From Nitrospirota bacterium (GTDB lineage Bacteria > Nitrospinota > Nitrospinia > Nitrospinales > Nitrospinaceae), in NCBI GenBank assembly GCA_030600405.1, contig JAUVMD010000037.1, positions 1 through 8,785 on the forward strand: DNA of 8,785 nt. The letters are read 5' to 3'. The notes under the pieces were generated by a model, which worked only from the letters and a program-made list of their open reading frames with translations, was not told the origin of the DNA and did not search any database. Numbering within the stretch: position 1 is the first letter of the stretch; each line of letters starts with the position of its first letter. Position numbers and translations under genes: made by a program. Positions 1 to 4,360 of this stretch are shown here, piece after piece.

Positions 1-164
1 CCGAGGCCGTAATATTTTGGGAAAATCGCACCCACCACTTCGCCCGCCTGTTGCCGGTCGAGCAGGCGAAATATTGCCGGCGCGGCGAAGAAGGAGAAAA
101 AAATAATACTCCCCATCCACATCACCAAACTGAGTAAATGTATGAAATGGATCAAGATCACCAT
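1..164 (-). CDS. DUF4149/TMEM205-like membrane protein, N-terminal part
   Basis: Only the first 54 codons are inside the window; the gene continues past the left edge. The protein begins MVILIHFIHLLSLVMWMGSI, continues through a very hydrophobic first segment (about residues 3-30) and then reads FRLLDRQQAGEVVGAIFPKYYGLG. An HxxHLL start, a W-x-G motif in the first membrane helix and the AGEVVGxIFPxYY stretch just after it are typical of DUF4149/TMEM205-like inner-membrane proteins, whose biochemical role is not established. The ATG at 164 is preceded by GGAG (plus-strand CTCC at 169-172) with a 4-base spacer. The ATGs at 177 and 174 are in another frame. It follows pyrF by 41 bases on the same strand, so it is probably the third gene of that operon. 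The family call rests on pattern recognition of a short fragment. Confidence 0.75.
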   Translation of the reverse strand, partial: MVILIHFIHLLSLVMWMGSIIFFSFFAAPAIFRLLDRQQAGEVVGAIFPKYYGL

Positions 165-205
165 GGCGCTCCATCATAAACGATGGGGGGTGGGAGGGGG
201 TAGAA

Positions 206-943
206 TTATTTTGCGCCGGAGAGAGCTTCGGAAATTTCCTGTACGATGCGTTGCGCTGCCGCCTTGGGATCGTCTGCGTCGCGAATAGGACGCCCCACCA
301 CCAGATAATCCGCGCCGGACTGGATGGCTTGTTTGGGAGTGATCACCCGTTTCTGGTCGTTGCCACCCAAGTCATTTTCAATCTGGCGGATACCCGGGAC
401 CACGGTCTTCAGGTTTTGAAAATTTTTCCGGATGGAAGCGACTTCCAGCCCGGAACAGATCACCCCGGCACATCCCGCCTTTGCGGCCATCCCGGCACGG
501 GTGACTGCCAAATCCTTCAGGATTAAACCTTTCCGGTAACCCAGCTCTTCTCGATGGTCGTCGGATCCGAGGCTGGTGAGCACCGTGACTCCCAGAATCT
601 GCAAACCAGGGTCGCCGGTACCCTTCACCGCGGCTTTTAACATCGCTTCGCCTCCCGCGCAATGTACGGTCAGGAAGCGGACTTTGTGGGCGGCGGCGGA
701 TTGAACGGCTCTTTCAACGGTGGCGGGGATGTCGTGCAGTTTGAGGTCGAGGAAGATTTCGGCGTTGCTGTGGTCCTTGATGGCAGTGAGAACAGCGGGT
801 CCTTCTTTGATGAACAGTTCCAATCCCACTTTGAACATGCCCACGGAACCGTCCAGCTTTTGGACAAAAGAAACCGCCTCATCCACCCCTGGAACGTCCA
901 AGGCGAAGATGAGGCGGGATTTTGGGTCATTGAGACCAGTCAT
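206..943 (-). CDS. pyrF: Orotidine-5'-phosphate decarboxylase
   Basis: Catalyses decarboxylation of OMP to UMP, the last step of de novo pyrimidine synthesis, as a cytoplasmic TIM-barrel dimer. The 245 residues match the short bacterial (type 1) family. Visible motifs are FALDV (13-17, with substrate-binding Asp16), MFKVGLELF (36-44, Lys38), the catalytic signature DLKLHDIP (66-73, with the Asp66/Lys68/Asp71 tetrad members), VPGIR (182-186) and the phosphate-binding VVGRPI (215-220). No key residue is missing. The ATG at 943 lies 10 bases after the stop of the upstream TPR gene. It has no clear Shine-Dalgarno sequence, so it probably depends on ribosomes arriving from the TPR cistron (see the mini-ORF at 940-954). 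The gene ends AK-stop (TAA) and is followed by a C-rich gap and a DUF4149 gene. No separate promoter was recognised, although one inside the end of the TPR gene cannot be excluded. Confidence 0.97.
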   Translation of the reverse strand: MTGLNDPKSRLIFALDVPGVDEAVSFVQKLDGSVGMFKVGLELFIKEGPAVLTAIKDHSNAEIFLDLKLHDIPATVERAVQSAAAHKVRFLTVHCAGGEAMLKAAVKGTGDPGLQILGVTVLTSLGSDDHREELGYRKGLILKDLAVTRAGMAAKAGCAGVICSGLEVASIRKNFQNLKTVVPGIRQIENDLGGNDQKRVITPKQAIQSGADYLVVGRPIRDADDPKAAAQRIVQEISEALSGAK

Positions 944-954
944 ATATTAATCAT
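940..954 (-). other. Four-codon mini-ORF bridging TPR gene and pyrF
   Basis: On the minus strand the TPR gene's stop TGA (956-954) overlaps an ATG (954-952) as TGATG. That ATG opens a reading frame Met-Ile-Asn-Ile whose TGA stop (942-940) overlaps the pyrF start (943-941) as ATGA. Both overlap types are typical of termination-reinitiation, and pyrF lacks an evident Shine-Dalgarno sequence. The overlaps are seen directly. That ribosomes actually translate the four codons is inference, and the short AT-rich string could have arisen by chance. Confidence 0.3.
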
Positions 955-2870
955 CAGAAGTTTCTGAACGAGTAGTCGTTGGCATCGACTGCTTCTTCGT
1001 CCGATGATTCGCTCGAGGTTTCCGCAGGTTCTTCAACTGCGGCCTCGGGGCTTTCGCTACCGGACTCATCACCGGTGCTGGTTTCAAACGAATCCGCGGA
1101 CGTGCCAATCGGAGTGACTTCTGGATTTTCCTCCGAGGTGCTCACGGGGGTCACTTCGGGAGATACCGAACCGTCTGATGATAATTCTACACCAGATTCC
1201 TCTGCGGTTTCAAAAGATTCCACAGCAGGAGTTTCTTCTGCTGTATCGAAAGATTCTTCAACGACCGGAGCTTCCTCGGCGGTATCGAAAGATTCCTCAG
1301 CGGGAGCCTCTTCAGCCGTTTCCATTGTGGAGTCTTCTACCGGTGTTTCCTCGGCAATGGCGAAAGGATCCACCATAGGAGATTCCTCGGCAGTTTCCAT
1401 GGAGGGTGCTTCGAAAGGAGTTTCTTCAGCGGTCTCAAAAGATTCCACAGCTGGAGTTTCCTCAGGGGTTTCAAAAGACTCTTCGACAGCCGGAGCTTCC
1501 TCGGCGGTATCGAAAGATTCCTCAGCCGGAGCCTCTTCTACCGTTTCGAAAGGCTGTTCAGAAGGAGTTTCTTCAGCGGTTTCAAAAGATTCCACAGCTG
1601 GAGTTTCCTCAGTGGTTTCAAAAGACTCTTCGACGGCCGGAGCTTCCTCGGCGGTATCGAAGGATTCCTCAGCGGGAGCCTCTTCAGCCGTTTCCATTGT
1701 GGAGTCTTCTACCGGTGTTTCCTCGGCAATGGCGAAAGGATCCACCATAGGAGCTTCCTCGGCATTTTCCATGGAGGGTGCTTCGAAAGGAGTTTCTTCA
1801 ACGGTCTCAAATGATTCCACAGCTGGAGTTTCCTCCTGTACGGCATCAAAGGATTCCGTCGGAGTTTCTTCTACCGGAAATTCTTCGATGGCCGGAGTTT
1901 CTTCTACAGTCGGTTCGAACGTTTCTTCAAATGATTCCGGCGGGGTTTGCTCAAAAGTCATTTCGCCGGCCGCCCCCTGCTGTTGTTTCCGGCGTTCCAG
2001 GTAACCCTTCAGGTAATCCAGATTGCTGGAGGCCATCTCGATGTTCGGATCGATCCGCAAGGCCTTCTCATAGTTCTCCATGGCGGACTCCAGTTGCTCG
2101 GAGTTCTGGTACATGGCGCCGATATTGTAGTAAGCCCCAGCGAGACCCGGTTTTTCATTGAGGGCCAACTCGAAATAACGGATGGCCTCGTCATGCCGCT
2201 TCAGGAAACCGTAGACCAGACCCATGTTGTAATATTTCACGGTCCGCGAAGGCGCGGAACTCATAGACTCTTCCAGATAACCCACCGCATTCTCATAATC
2301 TCCCAAGCGGGCCTGCACTTCACCCAGGCGGTAGGCGGACAGGTAATCCATGGAATTCAAATTAACCGCTTGTTGCAGGGGATCCAACGCGTCTGCATAG
2401 TGTTTGAGCCGGAAATGCGCCTCGCCCAACTTGGCATAGTATCGGGATTCGCTCCCATAGTTTTGGGTCAGGGCGTTCAAAGGCGCGACCATTTTTTTCC
2501 AGGAACCCCGAATCTCATAAATCCGTACCAGGGTCTGGTTCGCCTGCTCATTCGTGGGATCCAGCTTCAACGCTCTTTTAGCCATTTTGATGGCAGGGCT
2601 GTATTGCCGGGTATTGGCAAAAACCATACCCAGATAACTGAGAGCACCCACATGTTTGGGATCCTTCCGCACCGCCTGCTGGAACAACTGCTGCGCTCTC
2701 TTGTAATTCCCGTCCTGCGCCTGCTGGACGCCCTTGTTGTAGGTGGCCGTGGCGTCCGCGGATACCACGTAATTCATTGATAAAATGGCGTTTAGATTTC
2801 CAGCGGTAGCATTTCCAACGATGCCCAGGATGAAAATTAGTGTAGCGATCCAAGCCAGGGGCCTATTCAT
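954..2870 (-). CDS. Secreted TPR protein with long acidic repeat tail
   Basis: Predicted 638-residue exported protein of unknown specific function. Residues 1-23 form a Sec-type signal peptide (MNRP, hydrophobic core LAWIATLIFILGIVG, ATA cleavage site), so it should act in the periplasm or outside. Residues 43-277 hold seven TPR units, at about 43-75, 77-109, 111-142, 144-176, 178-210, 211-243 and 245-277, with consensus pieces such as YYNMGLVY and AxxxYEKALRIDP. TPR arrays usually scaffold protein-protein contacts. A helix with a basic end (LERRK, 291-295) follows. Residues 296-635 form a disordered-looking Glu/Thr/Pro/Ala/Ser tail with no Lys, Arg, His, Cys or Trp, built largely of 12/13-residue units; the protein ends DYSFRNF. 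I chose the ATG at 2870 because AGGAG lies 7 bases upstream. The ATG at 2885 would add five residues (MRRRG) but has no Shine-Dalgarno and would consume that site. It heads a likely operon with pyrF. No specific family was recognised beyond TPR. Confidence 0.85.
   Translation of the reverse strand: MNRPLAWIATLIFILGIVGNATAGNLNAILSMNYVVSADATATYNKGVQQAQDGNYKRAQQLFQQAVRKDPKHVGALSYLGMVFANTRQYSPAIKMAKRALKLDPTNEQANQTLVRIYEIRGSWKKMVAPLNALTQNYGSESRYYAKLGEAHFRLKHYADALDPLQQAVNLNSMDYLSAYRLGEVQARLGDYENAVGYLEESMSSAPSRTVKYYNMGLVYGFLKRHDEAIRYFELALNEKPGLAGAYYNIGAMYQNSEQLESAMENYEKALRIDPNIEMASSNLDYLKGYLERRKQQQGAAGEMTFEQTPPESFEETFEPTVEETPAIEEFPVEETPTESFDAVQEETPAVESFETVEETPFEAPSMENAEEAPMVDPFAIAEETPVEDSTMETAEEAPAEESFDTAEEAPAVEESFETTEETPAVESFETAEETPSEQPFETVEEAPAEESFDTAEEAPAVEESFETPEETPAVESFETAEETPFEAPSMETAEESPMVDPFAIAEETPVEDSTMETAEEAPAEESFDTAEEAPVVEESFDTAEETPAVESFETAEESGVELSSDGSVSPEVTPVSTSEENPEVTPIGTSADSFETSTGDESGSESPEAAVEEPAETSSESSDEEAVDANDYSFRNF
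1197..1829 (-). repeat. Tandem 12/13-residue acidic coding repeat
   Basis: Seventeen consecutive units of 12 or 13 codons (protein residues 348-558) follow the pattern [TAS]-P-x(2,3)-[ED]-x-[FM]-x-x-[AVTP]-E-E, for example TPAVESFETAEE, APAEESFDTAEE and TPVEDSTMETAEE. There is higher-order duplication. Units 1-7 (about 1569-1829) recur as units 11-17 (about 1197-1457) at an offset of exactly 372 bases. A smaller three-unit block occurs three times, at 1569-1673, 1422-1526 and 1197-1301 (offsets 147 and 225). Over 1321-1454 versus 1693-1826 I count only four mismatches by eye, so the duplication is recent or is being homogenised. Reading frame is kept throughout. Confidence 0.9.
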
Positions 2871-2877
2871 ACCTCGT

Positions 2878-2882
2878 CTCCT
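2878..2882 (-). promoter_or_regulatory. Ribosome binding site deciding the TPR gene start
   Basis: The minus strand reads AGGAG at 2882-2878, seven bases before the ATG at 2870. The alternative ATG at 2885 has only an AT-rich stretch before it. The shorter product then begins directly with a normal signal peptide (MNRP followed by a hydrophobic core). Confidence 0.7.
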
Positions 2883-2924
2883 CATACAATAATATTGGAT
2901 AAGATTTTCATAGAAAGTAAAGTG

Positions 2925-2953
2925 AATTTAATTAAGGATAAATCCCGGCTCAA
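2925..2953 (-). promoter_or_regulatory. Candidate sigma70-type promoter for TPR-pyrF operon
   Basis: The minus strand shows TTGAGC (plus-strand GCTCAA, 2948-2953) and TAAATT (plus-strand AATTTA, 2925-2930) separated by exactly 17 bases. Each hexamer matches four of six consensus positions. Transcription would begin near 2918, giving a leader of roughly 48 bases before the ATG at 2870. A second AT-rich hexamer, TATTAT (2889-2894), lies so close to the ribosome binding site that it would leave almost no leader. No clear terminator separates this region from the Nudix gene upstream, so read-through is possible too. Confidence 0.35.
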
Positions 2954-3031
2954 GGATTGTAAACCCCGCACAACCAGGATTGGTTTTAGTGGGCAAGTTT
3001 CAATGGAATTCGTTTGTCCGGGAGGGGGCGT

Positions 3032-3586
3032 TTAGTGCTCCGAATCCAGCCTTCTGATCCGGTGTAGGATTTTAGCCGTGGCTCCCCACACCCGGTGCTC
3101 CAGGTGCCAGTAAGCAACCATTTGTTTTTGTGGGGGATAGCCCATTTCACGGTGGTGCGTGGAGAGTAGAGGCAGGAGGGGGATTTCCAACACTTTTTGC
3201 ACTTCGCTCGGATTTTGGCGGTATTGCGGCAGTTTATCAAGAATCGTGATAAACGGCGCAATATCAAACCCCGTGAGCGTACGCACCGGTGGCAGGAGGC
3301 CCAGCACCAGAGACGCCGGTATATCCAGGTCCAGCTCTTCGCGGGTTTCGCGCAGAGCCGTGGTCAGCAGGGTGCCGTCCTGTTCCTCATAGGTGCCGCC
3401 AGGGAAGGAGATCTGTCCGGCATGCAGGGGAAGATCCTCGGACCGCTGGGTCAACAGCACATGCGGCTGGCGGTGTCGGGTGTACAGAACCACCAGCACC
3501 GCTGAGGATTTCTTATTTTCCGGCAGGGGAGCCTCCGGTAACGGGTACTCGGTTTTAAGCCGGTCGGCCAGCGCTTTCAGGTCCAT
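3032..3586 (-). CDS. Nudix hydrolase, CoA pyrophosphatase (NudL) type
   Basis: A 184-residue cytoplasmic Nudix hydrolase. The signature for the CoA-pyrophosphatase branch is present: LLTQRSEDLPLHAGQISFPGG (residues 44-64) immediately precedes the Nudix box, whose catalytic core RETREE (79-84) carries the metal-binding glutamates. The spacing from the last FPGG glycine to REx(2)EE is the same as I recall for E. coli NudL. Further family marks are LLPPVRTLTGFDIAPF (97-112) and EVQKVLEIPL (128-137). Members of this branch split CoA and its derivatives to phosphopantetheine and 3',5'-ADP using Mg or Mn. Substrate here is inferred from family only. The start ATG at 3586 has a modest AGG eight bases upstream; the protein then runs MDLKALADRL, a usual N-terminal helix. 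It lies 133 bases after the Spx/ArsC-like gene on the same strand, across a hairpin cluster, so co-transcription is uncertain. Confidence 0.9.
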   Translation of the reverse strand: MDLKALADRLKTEYPLPEAPLPENKKSSAVLVVLYTRHRQPHVLLTQRSEDLPLHAGQISFPGGTYEEQDGTLLTTALRETREELDLDIPASLVLGLLPPVRTLTGFDIAPFITILDKLPQYRQNPSEVQKVLEIPLLPLLSTHHREMGYPPQKQMVAYWHLEHRVWGATAKILHRIRRLDSEH

Positions 3587-3635
3587 GATTTTCGCCTAGG
3601 TGCTTCTTTCTGTGATAGGAGAGGAGAAATTGGGT

Positions 3636-3665
3636 CCAGCGTCACGCTGGGCGGAGTACCTCCGC
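3636..3665. repeat. Two back-to-back perfect hairpins
   Basis: CCAGCG-TCA-CGCTGG (3636-3650) is followed with no gap by GCGGAG-TAC-CTCCGC (3651-3665). Each is a perfect 6-bp, GC-rich stem with a 3-base loop. The CGCTGG at 3663-3668 can also pair with CCAGCG at 3636-3641, giving an alternative long-range stem. They lie between the Spx/ArsC-like and Nudix genes, 50-80 bases before the Nudix start. They could be a dispersed palindromic (REP-like) element, an mRNA-stabilising structure or a leader switch. No other copy was noticed in the window. Confidence 0.7.
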
Positions 3666-3690
3666 TGGTAAATTTAAACTCTTGGTTTGC

Positions 3691-3710
3691 GCCCAAAGAT
3701 TCTCTTTGGC
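3691..3710 (-). terminator. Hairpin after the Spx/ArsC gene, possible terminator
   Basis: Ten to thirty bases after the stop of the Spx/ArsC-like gene the minus strand forms GCCAAAGA-GAA-TCTTTGGGC, an 8-bp stem with one bulged base and a 3-base loop. No uninterrupted T tract follows; the nearest T-rich stretch (GAGTTTAAATTT) begins about 12 bases later. It is therefore a poor intrinsic terminator, but its position fits transcription attenuation or 3'-end protection. Confidence 0.35.
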
Positions 3711-3719
3711 CATTACCGG

Positions 3720-4085
3720 TCAGCCAGTTCCCCCTCCGGGCAGGAGCCAGACTTTTTTGTATTCAGCTTCATCGAACCCGACAGTGACGCGGTCGCCGTC
3801 CACTGCTATCGGACGCTTCACCAGCCGCCCGTTGGACGCCAGCAGGTCGAGTGCCTGCGCCTCCGTCATCCCTTTCAGCTTGTCCTTGATGTTGAGTTCC
3901 TTGTATTGCACGCCGCTGGTGTTGAACAGTTTTTTGAGCTCCCGCGACTTGAGCGCCTTTTTCAGAACCGTTTTAGGCGGCGGCGTTTCCGTGATGTCGA
4001 TGGACTGGTATTTTACATTTTTACCGTCCAGGAATTTCTGCGCCTTTCTGCAGGTGCCGCACTTGTTGTATCCGTAAAATTTCAT
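3720..4085 (-). CDS. Spx/ArsC-family thioredoxin-fold protein
   Basis: A 121-residue protein of the ArsC/Spx/YffB family. It opens MKFYGYNKCGTCRKAQKFL with a C9-x-x-C12 pair at the start of helix 1, has FNTSGVQYKEL (54-64) in the middle, and LVKRPI (88-93) supplying the cis-proline (Pro92) with its preceding basic residues. In this family the first cysteine acts as a thiol in reductase members, while a CxxC pair is the redox switch of Spx-type regulators. The CxxC therefore suggests a redox role rather than a dedicated arsenate reductase, and no arsenic-resistance genes are next to it. I chose the ATG at 4085, which has GGAG nine bases upstream and gives a protein starting at strand 1 of the fold. 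An in-frame ATG at 4226 would add 47 residues with no family resemblance, and these would span the promoter region. It faces smc divergently. Confidence 0.85.
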   Translation of the reverse strand: MKFYGYNKCGTCRKAQKFLDGKNVKYQSIDITETPPPKTVLKKALKSRELKKLFNTSGVQYKELNIKDKLKGMTEAQALDLLASNGRLVKRPIAVDGDRVTVGFDEAEYKKVWLLPGGGTG

Positions 4086-4131
4086 CGTTCCTTGCTCCGT
4101 CAATAGGGTTGGTGCGATTCGGGGGATTATT

Positions 4132-4159
4132 ATAATATGGAAAAGATTCAGCAGAGCAA
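4132..4159 (-). promoter_or_regulatory. Candidate promoter for Spx/ArsC-like gene
   Basis: The minus strand carries TATTAT (plus-strand ATAATA, 4132-4137), a five-of-six -10 match, with TTGCTC (plus-strand GAGCAA, 4154-4159) 16 bases upstream. An overlapping perfect TATAAT (4129-4134) would have a 19-base spacer. Either would give a leader of roughly 35-40 bases before the ATG at 4085. The -35 match is weak. Confidence 0.4.
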
Positions 4160-4164
4160 AACCT

Positions 4165-4271
4165 ACCCGGTTCTCCTCCAAAGGGCTCGCCGGGTTCTCG
4201 TTAGTGTTTTTATTAGACCACAACATATAGGGGATTCCAGTCTGATGGACCCCATAAATTGTATAAAATTT
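4165..4271. repeat. Small inverted repeats in the divergent intergenic region
   Basis: Between the two divergent promoters there are three modest dyads: ACCCGG (4165-4170) with CCGGGT (4190-4195); GGGG-AT-TCCA (4230-4239) with TGGACCCC (4246-4253), a bulged stem; and AAATT (4256-4260) with AATTT (4267-4271), around GTATAA. GGTTCTC also repeats directly at 4169-4175 and 4193-4199. Any of them might bind a regulator. I see no gene here. Confidence 0.4.
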
Positions 4272-4273
4272 GC

Positions 4274-4300
4274 TTTACATCCTTTTCAGGATGTTATAAT
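4274..4300 (+). promoter_or_regulatory. smc promoter with inverted repeat in its spacer
   Basis: A perfect -10 hexamer TATAAT (4295-4300) follows TTTACA (4274-4279), a five-of-six -35 match, with a short 15-base spacer. The spacer is nearly filled by a perfect inverted repeat, ACATCC-TTTTCA-GGATGT (4277-4294), which overlaps the last three bases of the -35 and abuts the -10. A protein bound there would block RNA polymerase, so this is an operator candidate. Transcription would begin near 4307, leaving about 54 bases of leader that ends in GGAG (4352-4355), five bases before the smc ATG. Confidence 0.55.
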
Positions 4301-4360
4301 CTGCGGGGAATTGAGGTTTTGCTATAAACTGTTCTTTTTTAAAGGCCTATTGGAGTTTCC

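Noticed and set aside
165..205. CATC-GTTTAT-GATG dyad and C-rich tract between pyrF and the DUF4149 gene as a terminator
   Set aside because: The stem has only four base pairs and is followed by the next gene's ribosome binding site rather than a T tract.
1197..1829. CRISPR-like or mobile repeat array
   Set aside because: The repeats are in frame, 36-39 bases long with no unique spacers, and encode one continuous protein tail.
979..2004. Plus-strand 341-codon open frame, Ser/Val-rich, opposite the TPR gene's tail
   Set aside because: It is the complement of the Glu-rich repeat: GAA/GAG codons on the minus strand leave the opposite frame free of stops and rich in Ser. It has no ribosome binding site, and the coding evidence (signal peptide, TPRs, repeats) is on the minus strand.
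2972..2985. AACCA-GGAT-TGGTT hairpin after the Nudix gene as a terminator
   Set aside because: The stem has only five base pairs, two of them G-C, and no T tract follows on the minus strand, so it is not convincing as a terminator.
3720..4085. Arsenate reductase (arsC) as a functional call
   Set aside because: The fold matches, but family members include redox regulators and proteins of unknown role. A CxxC pair and the absence of neighbouring arsenic genes do not support a dedicated arsenate reductase.
4086..4226. Longer start for the Spx/ArsC-like gene (ATG at 4226)
   Set aside because: The extra 47 residues have no family counterpart and cover the candidate promoter, while the ATG at 4085 has GGAG nine bases upstream and begins at the fold's first strand.
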